Positions 26,300 to 36,138 are shown, counted from the stretch's first letter. The stretch: 64,000 nucleotides of DNA from Lysinibacillus irui (GCF_028877475.1 NZ_CP113527.1:4209501-4273500), one strand, 5' to 3'. Notes: generated by a model not told the origin, from the letters alone. Translations and numbers: made by a program.

Positions 26300-28102
26300 T
26301 TACTCAACAGTTACTGATTTTGCTAAGTTACGTGGTTTATCCACATCACAGCGGCGGTGTAGAGCAGCATAGTAACTAATTAATTGTAGTGGCACTACAG
26401 ATACAAGTGGTGTTAGTAATTCGTGTACATGTGGAATTACTAGACGGTCACCATCTTCGTCAATGCCAGCCATTGCGATAATACATGGATATGCCCCACG
26501 AGCAGCTACTTCTTTAACATTACCTCGGATGTTTAGCCCGACAGATGCTTGTGTAACAAGTGCAAACACTGGAGTACCTTCTTCGATTAAGGCAATTGTT
26601 CCGTGTTTTAGTTCTCCACCAGCAAAGCCTTCTGCTTGGATGTAAGAGATTTCTTTTAGTTTTAATGCCCCTTCAAGGCTTACATAGAAGTCCATATTAC
26701 GGCCGATGAAGAATGCGTTGCGTGCGATTTTTAAGTAGTCTTCTGCGATATCTTCTAATACATCTTTTGAATCAATGATTGTTTGGATGCCATTTGCAGC
26801 AATCGCAAGCTCTTGTTTTAAATCAAATTCTAAGCCTTTACCATTTGCCTTTGCTGTTACATAGGCTGCTAAAGCAAGAACCGCTACCTGTGCAACATAA
26901 GCTTTTGTAGAAGCTACTGCAATTTCCGGACCTGCATGCAATAACAACGTATGATCTGCTTCACGTGATAGTGTGGAACCAGGTACATTTGTAATTGTTA
27001 ATGTTGGGTAACCAAGCTCTTTAATTTTCACAAGCACTTGACGGCTGTCTGCTGTTTCACCTGATTGAGTAATAAAGATAAATAAAGGTTTTTCTGAAAG
27101 TAATGGCATATTGTAGCCGAATTCACTAGAAATATGAACCTCTACTGGAATACCCGCCATTTTTTCGAAATATTGCTTACCAATTAATCCTGCATGATAG
27201 CTCGTGCCTGCCGCGATAATATATAAACGATCTGCCGCTCGTAATGCCTCTAAAATCTCTGCGTCAATCGTTAAATCGCCATTGTCCCCTTCATATGCTT
27301 GAATAATTTTACGAATAACTGTAGGCTGCTCATCCATTTCTTTAAGCATATAGTGAGGATATGTTCCTTTTTCAATATCACTCATATCAAGCTCAGCTGT
27401 ATACGGCGCACGCTCTACTACAGAACCATCTAATTTTGTAATTTCAACACTTGCTTTGTGTACGATAACTACCTCTTTATCGTGAAGCTCTACGTATTGA
27501 TCTGTTACTTGTAGCATTGCCATTGCATCTGAAGCTACAACATTGAAGCCTTCACCAATTCCAACTAGAAGTGGCGATTTATTTTTCGCTACAAAGATCG
27601 TATCTGCCGCTTCTGCATCCAATAGTGCAAGTGCATATGAACCATGTAATAGAGATAGAGTTTTACGGAAAGCATCACCTGTGCTCAGGCCTTCTTTCAC
27701 AAATAACTCTACTAATTGGACGATAACCTCTGTATCTGTATCAGATTTCATTGGAATGCCTTTTAAATATGTTTTTTGTAATAAATGATAGTTTTCAATA
27801 ACGCCATTATGGACAAGTGTAAAGCGTCCTGATGCACTTTGATGTGGGTGAGCATTTAAACGATTTGGCACACCATGTGTTGCCCAACGAGTATGACCAA
27901 TACCAATTTTAGCTGCAACTTCCTCATCTACCGCTTCACGTAAGTCGGCAATACGTCCTTTTTCTTTAAAAACCGTTACGCCTTCTTCATTGCGAACTGC
28001 AATACCCGCTGAGTCATAGCCACGGTATTCTAGTTTTTCTAAGCCCTTTAATAAAATTTCCTTTGCATCTGATTCCCCAATATATCCTACAATTCCACAC
28101 AT
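26300..28102 (-). CDS. glmS: Glutamine-fructose-6-phosphate aminotransferase (isomerizing)
   Basis: 600 residues. Makes glucosamine-6-phosphate from fructose-6-phosphate and glutamine, the first step to UDP-GlcNAc. The N-terminal glutaminase opens MCGIVGYIG with the catalytic cysteine next to Met1; two SIS domains follow ([22 protein letters not shown]), and the C-terminus is [11 protein letters not shown]. These last codons are the TnsD recognition site in Tn7 systems. GGAGG lies 10 nt before the ATG. A glmS ribozyme sits in the 5' leader. Its own terminator has been moved 14.9 kb away by the transposon. Confidence 0.98.
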   Translation of the reverse strand: MCGIVGYIGESDAKEILLKGLEKLEYRGYDSAGIAVRNEEGVTVFKEKGRIADLREAVDEEVAAKIGIGHTRWATHGVPNRLNAHPHQSASGRFTLVHNGVIENYHLLQKTYLKGIPMKSDTDTEVIVQLVELFVKEGLSTGDAFRKTLSLLHGSYALALLDAEAADTIFVAKNKSPLLVGIGEGFNVVASDAMAMLQVTDQYVELHDKEVVIVHKASVEITKLDGSVVERAPYTAELDMSDIEKGTYPHYMLKEMDEQPTVIRKIIQAYEGDNGDLTIDAEILEALRAADRLYIIAAGTSYHAGLIGKQYFEKMAGIPVEVHISSEFGYNMPLLSEKPLFIFITQSGETADSRQVLVKIKELGYPTLTITNVPGSTLSREADHTLLLHAGPEIAVASTKAYVAQVAVLALAAYVTAKANGKGLEFDLKQELAIAANGIQTIIDSKDVLEDIAEDYLKIARNAFFIGRNMDFYVSLEGALKLKEISYIQAEGFAGGELKHGTIALIEEGTPVFALVTQASVGLNIRGNVKEVAARGAYPCIIAMAGIDEDGDRLVIPHVHELLTPLVSVVPLQLISYYAALHRRCDVDKPRNLAKSVTVE

Positions 28103-28309
28103 AATTTTTCTTCCTCCGATATTGTCAATTTAATGCAATGACAAATTAGACCTCATCTTATCGAACTTTTTTGAATGGACAAGCTATACTTTATTTTTTA
28201 TGAAAAATAAAGCCTCCTGTACATGCAAACAAATTACTCATTCAGCCATTCTGAACCGAGCTCTTTCGATATGTGAAGTTTCTTCTATTTATCTTTTGCT
28301 TTTAACTAT

Positions 28310-28470
28310 ACCTTTTTCATTTTCTGTACATTCAATCACTTAAATGCTTTCAAAATGAAAAATGACAATCGGGTATGTCGATCGGGAGGCATCCGCCGAA
28401 TTTTCGATAATCCTCCACCTCGTCTGCTGAAGATCTATTCGTCCGATTTCTTCAGCTCAGGCGCTATAAT
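28310..28470 (-). ncRNA. glmS ribozyme (glucosamine-6-phosphate-activated self-cleaving riboswitch)
   Basis: In the glmS leader on the minus strand. The cleavage motif A|GCGCC falls between 28465 and 28464; conserved core segments follow: GACGAGGTGGAGG, TTATCGAA and TTCGGCGGATGCCTCCCG, as in the B. subtilis ribozyme. A long terminal stem (TTTTTCATTTT / AAAATGAAAAA) closes the 3' side near 28310. When glucosamine-6-phosphate binds, the RNA cuts itself and the glmS message is degraded. The 3' boundary is approximate. Confidence 0.93.
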
Positions 28471-28549
28471 TGTTTTCCGATTTTACGCTTTCTTCCCCTC
28501 CTTATGCGCTCGTTAAAGAACAAGGTCGGACCTCATCTTCAACTTCTCC

Positions 28550-28578
28550 ATCATACTCAATCATATGCTATCCGTCAA
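28550..28578 (-). promoter_or_regulatory. SigA-type promoter of glmS
   Basis: TTGACG (28578-28573) and TATGAT (28555-28550) with a 17-bp spacer on the minus strand. Transcription would start near 28543, about 80 nt before the ribozyme cleavage site. Confidence 0.8.
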
Positions 28579-28721
28579 ATTTTCGTTATAAAAAAGACCT
28601 ATTCATAATGCTTTTTCGTGACAATTATGTAAACAAAATAATATTAGCTATCATAAAAGAGTTACCAATTGATATGATCAAATAACATATGAATTCATTT
28701 ACAGGTCAACGCCAGAGCCAT

Positions 28722-28751
28722 AAAAAAGCACAAGCAACTTCATGCTTGTGC
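28722..28751 (-). terminator. Terminator of the PfpI-family gene
   Basis: GCACAAGCA (28728-28736) and TGCTTGTGC (28743-28751) form a perfect 9-bp stem followed by TTTTTT on the minus strand. It insulates glmS from the upstream gene. Confidence 0.9.
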
Positions 28752-28758
28752 CCGCTTT

Positions 28759-29274
28759 TTATTTACTACCCAATAATTTAACGATTTCTCTATTAAAGGC
28801 TGGGAGGTCATCTGGTGTTCTACTTGTTACAAGCTGCTTTTGACAAACAAAGACTTCTTCATCATGGAATATTGCCCCAGCATTTTCTAAATCTACTTGA
28901 ATGGATTTATAGCCTGTTGCATCACGACCATTTAAAGTCTTAGCTGTAATGAGCAGTTGTGGTCCATGACAAATGGCAAAGGTAGGCTTCATATCATCCA
29001 TAAAGGATTTAACAAATGCCACTACACGATCATCCGCGCGTAATATATCAGGAGAAAAACCACCAGGGATAAAGAGAGCATCGAATTCTATAGCTTTTAC
29101 CTCATCAATGCCTTTATCGATTTTTACGGTCGCTCCATGTTTCCCCTTTACTTCCTTACCTGCTTCCGTATCAATTGTTACTAGCTGATGTCCAGCCGCT
29201 TCTAAAGCTTCTTTAGGACTTGTAAATTCAATGTCCTCGAACATATCCGTAATAACTGTAGCAATTTTAGCCAT
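28759..29274 (-). CDS. DJ-1/PfpI family protein (general stress protein type)
   Basis: 171 residues of the DJ-1/PfpI superfamily (YfkM/GSP18-like). The nucleophile elbow is AICHGPQLLI with the reactive cysteine, and the family blocks FDALFIPGGFSPDILR and GATVKIDKGIDEV are present. Members act as glyoxalase/deglycase-type or protease-like stress proteins; activity here is not determined. The frame opens at 29328, but ATG 29274 has GGAGTG upstream and begins the conserved MAKIATVIT, so I use it. It lies between glmM and glmS, where B. subtilis has no such gene. Confidence 0.87.
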   Translation of the reverse strand: MAKIATVITDMFEDIEFTSPKEALEAAGHQLVTIDTEAGKEVKGKHGATVKIDKGIDEVKAIEFDALFIPGGFSPDILRADDRVVAFVKSFMDDMKPTFAICHGPQLLITAKTLNGRDATGYKSIQVDLENAGAIFHDEEVFVCQKQLVTSRTPDDLPAFNREIVKLLGSK

Positions 29275-29355
29275 ATCAATAAAACACTCCTTGTTATTGT
29301 GACTCCTTATTACTGTTCCCCATCTCACTTATTTAAAACATTTTTACAAATAAGA

Positions 29356-29380
29356 AAAACCCGATCTCCTGTAAATGGAA
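29356..29380 (-). terminator. Probable terminator of the cda-glmM operon
   Basis: Imperfect stem around CCCGATCTCC / GGAAATCGAG 20-45 bp after the glmM stop, followed by TTCTTATTT on the minus strand. Confidence 0.5.
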
Positions 29381-29399
29381 ATCGAGTTTCTAATTAACA

Positions 29400-30752
29400 C
29401 TATTCTGTTAAACCCATTTCTTGACGTACAACGTCCGCAATACGCTCAACAAAATGCTCACAATCATTTTCTGTTGCAGCTTCCACCATAACACGTACTA
29501 GTGGCTCTGTACCTGAAGGACGTACTAAGACACGACCATTGCCTGCCATTTCAGCTTCTACATCTGCAATTACAGCTGCAACCTTCGTATTATCCGTCAC
29601 AGCATGCTTGTCTGTTACGCGAACATTAACAAGACGCTGAGGGAATATTTTCATGTCAGCAGCAAGTTCTGAAAGCTTTTTACCTGTCGCTTTCATAATA
29701 TTAACAAGCTGAATTCCTGTAAGTAAACCATCACCTGTTGTATTAAAATCTAGAAAAACGATATGTCCTGATTGTTCGCCACCTAAATTGTAATCATTGG
29801 CACGCATTTCCTCGACAACATAACGATCTCCTACAGCTGTCTGTACACTTTGCATATCATTGTCTGCTACAGCTTTGTAGAAGCCCATGTTGCTCATTAC
29901 TGTTGAAACAATTGTTTGCTTCTTCAAACGTCCAACCGCATTTAAATGCTTACCAATGATAAACATAATCTGGTCCCCATCAACAATTTTACCGTTTTCA
30001 TCTACAGCAATTAAACGGTCGCCATCACCATCAAATGCTAAACCTACATCTGCATTTTTATCTAAAACAAATTTAGCTAATCCCTCTGGATGTGTTGAGC
30101 CTACACCATCATTAATATTTAAGCCAGTTGGGGAAGCACCCATTGTAGAAATGTCAGCTTCTAGATCCGCAAATAGATGTGTAGCCAATGATGATGTTGC
30201 ACCATGTGCACAATCTAGTGCGACATGGATACCATCAAATTCTTCATCCACTGTTTGCTTTAAGTATTGAATATATTTTTGACCACCTTCGAAGTAATCA
30301 CTTACAGAACCTAATTCTGCGCCGATTGGACGTGGTAATGTATCCTCTTGAGCGTCCAGTAGTACTTCAATTTCCTCTTCTTGTGCATCAGTTAGCTTAA
30401 AGCCATCCGGACCAAAAAATTTAATGCCATTATCAGCAACTGGGTTATGTGAAGCTGAAATCATGACGCCTGCATCTGCGCTCATAATACGAGTAAGATA
30501 TGCCACACCTGGCGTTGAAATAATACCCAGACGCATTACCTCTACTCCAATTGATAAAAGACCAGCAACAAGTGCACCTTCAAGCATTTCACCTGAAATA
30601 CGTGTGTCACGACCAATTAAAACCTTTGGACGGTCAGTTGCATCCTTTGTTAAAACATAGCCACCTATACGACCAAGTTTAAATGCAAATTCCGGTGTTA
30701 ATTCACTATTCGCGACGCCACGGACGCCATCTGTTCCAAAATATTTACCCAT
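29400..30752 (-). CDS. glmM: Phosphoglucosamine mutase
   Basis: 450 residues. Converts glucosamine-6-phosphate (GlmS product) to glucosamine-1-phosphate. The start [15 protein letters not shown], the phosphoserine loop ISASHNP (S101), the metal loop DGDGDR and the C-terminal phosphate loop [12 protein letters not shown] are all visible. ATG 30752 is chosen over the upstream frame because the family begins there and GGAGAG precedes it. Last gene of the cdaA-cdaR-glmM set; GlmM is known to bind and restrain CdaA in Firmicutes. Confidence 0.97.
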   Translation of the reverse strand: MGKYFGTDGVRGVANSELTPEFAFKLGRIGGYVLTKDATDRPKVLIGRDTRISGEMLEGALVAGLLSIGVEVMRLGIISTPGVAYLTRIMSADAGVMISASHNPVADNGIKFFGPDGFKLTDAQEEEIEVLLDAQEDTLPRPIGAELGSVSDYFEGGQKYIQYLKQTVDEEFDGIHVALDCAHGATSSLATHLFADLEADISTMGASPTGLNINDGVGSTHPEGLAKFVLDKNADVGLAFDGDGDRLIAVDENGKIVDGDQIMFIIGKHLNAVGRLKKQTIVSTVMSNMGFYKAVADNDMQSVQTAVGDRYVVEEMRANDYNLGGEQSGHIVFLDFNTTGDGLLTGIQLVNIMKATGKKLSELAADMKIFPQRLVNVRVTDKHAVTDNTKVAAVIADVEAEMAGNGRVLVRPSGTEPLVRVMVEAATENDCEHFVERIADVVRQEMGLTE

Positions 30753-30878
30753 TCTACTTATTCTCTCCTTCAATGCAAGACTGTGCCTAATGAATAAATT
30801 CATTAGATACTTGTCCGCCTACTTTTGGAAAAGTCTGTTTTGTTCATTCATTGGTAATTATTAACATTCCTATCAGCC

Positions 30879-30922
30879 AGTTTGTTTGGTGAAAGAATAA
30901 TTCCTACTCACCAAAACAAACT
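30879..30922 (-). other. Hairpin in the cdaR-glmM spacer
   Basis: AGTTTGTTTGGTGA (30879-30892) and TCACCAAAACAAACT (30908-30922) pair with one bulged A. There is no T-run, so a processing or stability element in the mRNA is more likely than a terminator. Confidence 0.5.
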
Positions 30923-30973
30923 CCGATTGGATTTTTGATTTAGAATCAAAATAAAATTATAGTCACATATTGT

Positions 30974-32062
30974 TTAAGAATCAATATCTTCCGTTTCCTC
31001 AGTTGGCGTATTTTTATCAGTAGTAGTGTTATCATCAACCTCATCAGTTTCTTCAGTTGGAGGTGGCGGTAACTGTGGCGTTTCCTCTGTAGAAGCTGGT
31101 GTTTTCGGTTGTTCCTCTTTCTCTACCTTTGTAATATCTGCCTTCACTTTTATTTTTTTGTCAGATATTTTTGTTACACCATCTGGTAATTTTACATCAA
31201 ATTCATATGTTTTGGACTCTGTAATTTTTGACAGGTCAACTGTAATTGGTATTTCAGTTAAACCATCAATAATTGATTTTCTACCAAATACTTTAATCAT
31301 TTTCGGTGTAAATGTTAATGAATTAATCGTAATGTCTTGTGCCGCTTGCCCTGTTTCCCTGAGCACAACAGGTATCTCTCGACTATATTCTTCGATATCT
31401 ACTTGAACCTTAACTGTTTCAGGTTCAATTGTCACATCTAACTTATTTAAATCTCGATCTAATACTTTTACTGCTGCCTCCTGTGAAAATGACTGAGTAA
31501 GACCTTGTTCACCTGTAACAGTAGCTTTTACATAGCTTATGCTTTCAATAGCACTTTTTGCACCCGTCACGTAAACGGTAGGAGGATTGGCTGTCATATC
31601 TTTTAATATATAACCTTCTTGGATGAGACGCTTATTCATTTCAGGGTCAACACGGAATTCCTGTGTGACCTTTTCCTCAATATTCACATGAACTGTTGCA
31701 GGGTCTAATGTAACCTTTAACTTATCAGAAATATTTTCGTATTTTAGCTTTACATCATGTTCTCCAATCAATAAATTGCTTAAATCAACAAATATAGAAA
31801 AGTCTTTTGCGGCTTTTGCTTTTAAAACCAGAGGCATTGGACCTTCAATGGTAACATCGACTGTTTCAGGTAAGCCTGATACAATAAGATTTTCATTATC
31901 GTAATAAACATCTACTGGAACATCACGAATGACATCTGTTTGTTCGTTCGTTGTTGTTTTACTTATTGGAGATAGCTCAGTACGAACTGAGAAAAAAAGC
32001 AAAAATGCTAAAAATAGCGCGATGATTCTTAATACCCAAGGGCTATCCATCATTTTATCCAT
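30974..32062 (-). CDS. cdaR: CdaA regulatory protein, YbbR-domain
   Basis: 362 residues: one N-terminal transmembrane helix (VLRIIALFLAFLLFFSV), then tandem YbbR domains outside the membrane (repeating DVPVDVYYDNENLIVSGLPETVDVTIEGP-like units) and an acidic, Pro/Thr/Glu-rich C-terminal tail. CdaR binds and tunes the diadenylate cyclase CdaA at the membrane. The start overlaps the cdaA stop by 8 bp with GGAGGGGG upstream, so translation is coupled. Confidence 0.93.
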   Translation of the reverse strand: MDKMMDSPWVLRIIALFLAFLLFFSVRTELSPISKTTTNEQTDVIRDVPVDVYYDNENLIVSGLPETVDVTIEGPMPLVLKAKAAKDFSIFVDLSNLLIGEHDVKLKYENISDKLKVTLDPATVHVNIEEKVTQEFRVDPEMNKRLIQEGYILKDMTANPPTVYVTGAKSAIESISYVKATVTGEQGLTQSFSQEAAVKVLDRDLNKLDVTIEPETVKVQVDIEEYSREIPVVLRETGQAAQDITINSLTFTPKMIKVFGRKSIIDGLTEIPITVDLSKITESKTYEFDVKLPDGVTKISDKKIKVKADITKVEKEEQPKTPASTEETPQLPPPPTEETDEVDDNTTTDKNTPTEETEDIDS

Positions 32063-32891
32063 TCTTTTTCCCCCTCCAAGTCAACTTAGAGGCTGCATTA
32101 GATTCCTGTGCTGAACCGAACCACATTTTGCGTAACAGTGTTTCGAACTCCTCTAGAGAAAGATTGCGATGTAGATTACCGTTTAATGTAAGACTAATTG
32201 CACCCGTTTCCTCTGATACAACAATTGTAATAGCATCTGTAACTTCACTTAAACCAAGTGCAGCACGGTGACGTGTCCCTAGCTCTTTTGAAATAAACGG
32301 ACTTTCAGAAAGTGGTAAATAACATGCTGCTGCCGTAACTTTATCTTTTTGCATAATAACCGCTCCATCATGTAGCGGCGTATTAGGTATAAAGATATTA
32401 ATGAGAAGTTCTGACGAAATTTCAGCATTTAGTCCTATACCTGTTTCAATATATTCATTAAGACCCGTTTCTTTTTCTATAGAAATTAACGCACCAATTC
32501 GTCGTTTAGCCATATAACTAACAGACTTCTTCATAGCCTCAATGAGTCTTGTTTGTTCTTCTTCTTCTTGACTAGATGAACGTTGGAATAGCTTTCCTCG
32601 GCCAATTTGTTCTAGACCACGTCTGATTTCAGGTTGGAATATGATAATAATCGCTAAGAAACCAAACTCAATGACCTGTTGTAACATCCAGCCTAGTGTT
32701 TGTAACCCTAAAAGGTCTGTTGCAATTCGTGCAATAATAATGACGAAAATTCCCTTAAGTAATTGGACAGCCTTTGTACCTTTAATGAGGGTTAAGACTT
32801 TATAAACAACGTACCAAACGAGCAGTACATCAATGAAGTTAATAACAATATTCACAGGAGTTAAATCCGTGAAATGTTCGATAATTTGCAC
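32055..32891 (-). CDS. cdaA: Diadenylate cyclase (c-di-AMP synthase)
   Basis: 278 residues: three N-terminal transmembrane helices and a cytoplasmic DAC domain with the signature DGA (D175-A177) and RHR (R207-R209). Makes the essential second messenger c-di-AMP, which controls potassium, osmolyte and wall homeostasis. The frame is open from 32969, but GGGGG lies 7 nt before the GTG at 32891, and the resulting VQIIEHFTDLTPVN start fits the family. Operon cdaA-cdaR-glmM as in Bacillus and Listeria. Confidence 0.95.
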   Translation of the reverse strand: MQIIEHFTDLTPVNIVINFIDVLLVWYVVYKVLTLIKGTKAVQLLKGIFVIIIARIATDLLGLQTLGWMLQQVIEFGFLAIIIIFQPEIRRGLEQIGRGKLFQRSSSQEEEEQTRLIEAMKKSVSYMAKRRIGALISIEKETGLNEYIETGIGLNAEISSELLINIFIPNTPLHDGAVIMQKDKVTAAACYLPLSESPFISKELGTRHRAALGLSEVTDAITIVVSEETGAISLTLNGNLHRNLSLEEFETLLRKMWFGSAQESNAASKLTWRGKKNG

Positions 32892-32970
32892 GTGGCATCC
32901 CCCACTTTTCATTGCGAATCCATACACATTCAAGTATATCACATTCTTAACAAATGTAACTTTTTTCAAA

Positions 32971-32998
32971 TAAAAAGTCTACTCTAAAGAGTAGACCT
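32971..32998 (-). terminator. Terminator of sigW-rsiW
   Basis: GTCTACTCT (32977-32985) and AGAGTAGAC (32988-32996), a two-base gap, then TTTTTA on the minus strand. Confidence 0.8.
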
Positions 32999-33040
32999 TT
33001 CAGCCTCTCACGTGCACTATTTTTTAGGACGTATAGAGTG

Positions 33041-33667
33041 TTATTTAGTTTCTTCTTTTTCCTCAAATGTCATGGCCGTCTTTACAGAATTTTTAATCGT
33101 ATACCAAAGCCATTCAAATACTTCGTCAATTTCCTCAATTCTTCCGGAAACTACCGCTGAAGATGCCATATATTGCCCGTTAATCACTGTGACGTTGCCA
33201 TCAACTTCACCTTCAACAATCAAATCGCCGTTTTTCACAACAATATCACCCTTCACCACTTCTCCTTCAGGTACAATCACCGTTTGACCATCCACAACTA
33301 AATTTGGTTGTTTGGTTACGGAGAAATGCTGATCATCCATGAAGCTACCTAATAATGTAGCACTCATAAATAAGCAAAATACTGCTGCTGCCACAAAAAA
33401 CGGATGCCGGCGTATCCATTTTTGTATACCTACTCGACTTTTTGGCTTAGGTAAACGAGCCATTACTGCTACTTCAAAATCCGGAGGCGCTGTAATATGG
33501 GAAGCACTCTTCACAAAGGCGATTGTTTCACTCAATTCTTGCATCAACTGTTTACAATCATTACATGTATGCAAGTGTTGTTTCAACTCTTGCTCATGCT
33601 CACGACTAATGTCACCGTCTAAATAATCATGCATATAGTCTATAATATGCTCTGGACAAGTATTCAT
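33041..33667 (-). CDS. rsiW: Anti-sigma-W factor
   Basis: 208 residues. The N-terminal zinc-binding anti-sigma (ZAS) domain has HLHTCNDC (HxxxCxxC), a single transmembrane helix lies at ~93-112 (FFVAAAVFCLFMSATLLGSF), and the extracytoplasmic part carries a short polymer-forming/bactofilin-like beta segment (VVKGDIVVKNGDLIVEGEVDGNVTVING). RsiW holds SigW at the membrane until two-step proteolysis (PrsW/RasP in B. subtilis) frees it. It lies 13 bp after sigW. Confidence 0.92.
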   Translation of the reverse strand: MNTCPEHIIDYMHDYLDGDISREHEQELKQHLHTCNDCKQLMQELSETIAFVKSASHITAPPDFEVAVMARLPKPKSRVGIQKWIRRHPFFVAAAVFCLFMSATLLGSFMDDQHFSVTKQPNLVVDGQTVIVPEGEVVKGDIVVKNGDLIVEGEVDGNVTVINGQYMASSAVVSGRIEEIDEVFEWLWYTIKNSVKTAMTFEEKEETK

Positions 33668-33680
33668 GACGCTCCCCCTC

Positions 33681-34244
33681 CTACAGATTGTTTAACTGTT
33701 TACGTAATGCCTCACGTCCGCGGTGAATCCTTGTTTTCACCGTTCCAAGCGGCATATCTAAAATCTCGCTAATCTCTTGCAACGATAACTCTTCTATATA
33801 CTTCAATACTATAACTGAACGGTATTTATCCGGCAAACGTCCAATTTCATATTGAATGCGATCTTGCAGCTCCATTTGCTCTAACTGCTCCTCTGGTAGC
33901 TGGTCGTCTGCTGCGATTTGCGAATACATATCAAGCCCTTCTGTACCAGCTACTTCTGCATCTAAATAATAATCCGGTTTCTTTTTTCGAATACGGTCAA
34001 TGCAGAGGTTTGTCGCTATGCGATAAAGCCACGTCGAAAACTTTCTTTTCTGATCAAATGTATGCAAGTTCATATAAGCACGCACAAAAGCCTCTTGAGC
34101 AATGTCTTCGGACTCTTGTTTGTTGCCTAACATTCGATAGCATACTTGGTACAGTTTGTGCTGATAGAGACTCACAATATCGGCAAATGCGTTTTGATCG
34201 CCTTTAAGCACTTGTTTTATTCTCTTATTTACTAACGCATCCAT
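33681..34244 (-). CDS. sigW: ECF RNA polymerase sigma factor SigW
   Basis: 187 residues of the ECF family: region 2 (YRMLGNKQESEDIAQEAFVRAYMNLHTFD, FSTWLYRIATNLCIDRIR) and region 4 (LPDKYRSVIVLKYIEELSLQEISEILDMPLGTVKTRIHRGRE). SigW answers cell-envelope stress and antimicrobial peptides. It is followed by its antisigma gene and preceded by a SigW-type promoter, so autoregulated. Confidence 0.95.
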   Translation of the reverse strand: MDALVNKRIKQVLKGDQNAFADIVSLYQHKLYQVCYRMLGNKQESEDIAQEAFVRAYMNLHTFDQKRKFSTWLYRIATNLCIDRIRKKKPDYYLDAEVAGTEGLDMYSQIAADDQLPEEQLEQMELQDRIQYEIGRLPDKYRSVIVLKYIEELSLQEISEILDMPLGTVKTRIHRGREALRKQLNNL

Positions 34245-34282
34245 CGTGTTGACTTCTCCACCTTTACAACTGTCTTATACTA

Positions 34283-34308
34283 TACGACCCATCGATAAGA
34301 AAAGTTTC
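34283..34308 (-). promoter_or_regulatory. SigW-type autoregulatory promoter
   Basis: On the minus strand GAAAC (34308-34304) and CGTA (34286-34283) are 17 bp apart, close to the SigW consensus (TGAAAC-N16-CGTA). Confidence 0.7.
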
Positions 34309-34377
34309 GTTTTAATTTAATTATAGCAAAAGATTTTTATGCAATGTGGCAACAGGCAATTTTTTGTAAAATTTTCT

Positions 34378-35283
34378 TTAAACTAGTGTTTCTCCAAATA
34401 ATGATCCCATTAATGCAACAGCTACATTTGCCGTTGTATTCTTCTCATCTAAAATTGGATTTACTTCTACAAACTCCGCTGATGTTACCATCCCAGATTC
34501 CTGTAGCATCTCCATTGCTAAATGACTTTCACGATACGTAATTCCTCCTGGAACAGGCGTACCAACCCCTGGAGTATATAGCGGATCTAATCCATCTAAA
34601 TCAAGAGATAAATGTAAACCATCAACATTACGCTCTTTTAAATAAGCGAGTGCATCTTCCATGACACGCGTCATTCCAAGTCGGTCAATCTCATGCATTG
34701 TATAAACTTTGATGCCTTGCTCTTTAATCAAATCACGCTCACCAGGATCTACTGAACGAGCTCCGATAATAATAACGTTCTCTGGTTTAATTTTTGGAGC
34801 ATAGTTGCGAATTTGGACTAAACGTTCGTGACCTAGTCCGATACTAACCGCTAATGGCATACCATGGATATTACCTGAAGGTGTTGTCTCAGGTGTATTT
34901 AAATCCGCATGAGCGTCATACCAAATAACACCAAGGTTTTTATAATGCTCACCTAGTCCCGCTAATGTCCCAATCGCAATACTGTGATCTCCACCAAATA
35001 CAAGCGGGAACTTTTTCTGTTCCACTACTTCATGCACACTATTAGCTAAAGCAGTACTAACCTCCACTACTTCCTCTAAATTAAGTAATTTTTCATCTAC
35101 TGCGGCATCCGCTTGCTTTTGGCTAACACGAATATCCCCTTGATCTTGTACTTCGTGTCCAATAGCTTCTAAACGTTCTACAACCCCCGCATAACGGATA
35201 GCACTAGGTCCCATATCTACACCACGACGTGCTTGTCCGTAATCTGTTGGTACTCCAATAATAGAAATATTAAGTTTATTCAT
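34378..35283 (-). CDS. rocF: Arginase
   Basis: 301 residues. Hydrolyses arginine to ornithine and urea. The manganese-binding motifs are complete: GGDHS, DAHADLNT and SLDLDGLDP, with the substrate loop TTPSGNIHGMP. The frame opens at 35361, but GGGGG lies 9 nt before ATG 35283, which begins MNKLNISIIGVPTDYG as in other arginases. It lies next to sigW as in B. subtilis, but no rocD/rocE are adjacent. Confidence 0.96.
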   Translation of the reverse strand: MNKLNISIIGVPTDYGQARRGVDMGPSAIRYAGVVERLEAIGHEVQDQGDIRVSQKQADAAVDEKLLNLEEVVEVSTALANSVHEVVEQKKFPLVFGGDHSIAIGTLAGLGEHYKNLGVIWYDAHADLNTPETTPSGNIHGMPLAVSIGLGHERLVQIRNYAPKIKPENVIIIGARSVDPGERDLIKEQGIKVYTMHEIDRLGMTRVMEDALAYLKERNVDGLHLSLDLDGLDPLYTPGVGTPVPGGITYRESHLAMEMLQESGMVTSAEFVEVNPILDEKNTTANVAVALMGSLFGETLV

Positions 35284-35383
35284 GTTTTTATACCCCCTAA
35301 AAGTTATAAGATTATTGTAAAGCCTACATACCACTTGGCTCAACTCGACAAAAACATGCATATTTATTCAAATTTAGAGAACA

Positions 35384-35417
35384 TAAAAAAATCTCCTACT
35401 GTTTTCAGTAAGAGATT
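35384..35417 (-). terminator. Terminator of the tRNA cluster
   Basis: AATCTCCTACTG (35390-35401) and CAGTAAGAGATT (35406-35417), one mismatch, followed by TTTTTTT on the minus strand. Confidence 0.85.
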
Positions 35418-35468
35418 AGTTATCAGTAATTAATATAACACTTTTGAATGTATTTTATTCTAAAAAAG

Positions 35469-35541
35469 TGAGCCATGAAGGACTCGAACCTTCGACCCTC
35501 TGATTAAAAGTCAGATGCTCTACCAACTGAGCTAATGGCTC
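35469..35541 (-). tRNA. tRNA-Lys (anticodon TTT)
   Basis: Cloverleaf with acceptor GAGCCAT/ATGGCTC, D-arm AGCTCAGTTGGTAGAGC, anticodon loop CTTTTAA and T-arm GGTTCGAGTCC. No encoded CCA; last tRNA of the cluster. Confidence 0.96.
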
Positions 35542-35553
35542 ATAAAAGAAAAA

Positions 35554-35628
35554 TGGCTGGGGTACTAGGATTCGAACCTAGGCATGACGGAATCAAAATC
35601 CGTTGCCTTACCGCTTGGCTATACCCCA
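35554..35628 (-). tRNA. tRNA-Gln (anticodon TTG)
   Basis: Acceptor TGGGGTA/TACCCCA, anticodon loop TTTTGAT and T-loop GTTCGAATC. The CCA end is encoded. Confidence 0.96.
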
Positions 35629-35642
35629 ATCATTTATAAAAC

Positions 35643-35726
35643 TGGTGGAGGGGGACGGATTCGAACCGCCGAACCCTAAGGAGCGGATTTACAGTCCGCC
35701 GCGTTTAGCCACTTCGCTACCCCTCC
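35643..35726 (-). tRNA. tRNA-Tyr (anticodon GTA)
   Basis: Long variable arm as expected for a bacterial tyrosine tRNA, anticodon loop CTGTAAA, acceptor GGAGGGG, CCA encoded. Confidence 0.96.
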
Positions 35727-35741
35727 GGAATAACACAATAA

Positions 35742-35817
35742 TGGTGGAGGATGACGGGCTCGAACCGCCGACCCTCTGCTTGTAAGGCAGATGCTCTCCC
35801 AGCTGAGCTAATCCTCC
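35742..35817 (-). tRNA. tRNA-Val (anticodon TAC)
   Basis: Acceptor GGAGGAT/ATCCTCC, anticodon loop CTTACAA and T-loop GTTCGAGCC; CCA encoded. Confidence 0.96.
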
Positions 35818-35871
35818 ATAGAAACAGGTGTTATGTCACAGTTTATTTTCTTTTTAAAGCCTATGTTTTAA

Positions 35872-35946
35872 TGGTGACCCCTACGGGATTCGAACCCGTG
35901 TTACCGCCGTGAAAGGGCGGTGTCTTAACCACTTGACCAAGGGGCC
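35872..35946 (-). tRNA. tRNA-Glu (anticodon TTC)
   Basis: Acceptor GGCCCCT/AGGGGTC, anticodon loop CTTTCAC and T-loop GTTCGAATC; CCA encoded. Confidence 0.96.
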
Positions 35947-36061
35947 ATTCTTATGTCTTAAACAGGACAAGACTTATAATAACATCTTTTCCTAATTGTT
36001 GCAACACTTTTCTACAAAAAAATTTTTATGTACAACAGAATCTTAAAAATGGACAAAAAAA

Positions 36062-36138
36062 TGGCTCCGAAGGCAGGACTCGAACCTGCGACAACCTGAT
36101 TAACAGTCAGGTGCTACTACCAACTGAGCTACTTCGGA
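36062..36138 (-). tRNA. tRNA-Asn (anticodon GTT)
   Basis: Acceptor TCCGAAG/CTTCGGA, anticodon loop CTGTTAA and T-loop GTTCGAGTC; CCA encoded. First tRNA of the cluster. Confidence 0.96.

Noticed and set aside
28470..28685. 71-aa plus-strand open frame upstream of glmS
   Set aside because: It lies antisense to the glmS promoter and leader, and its composition is not coding-like.
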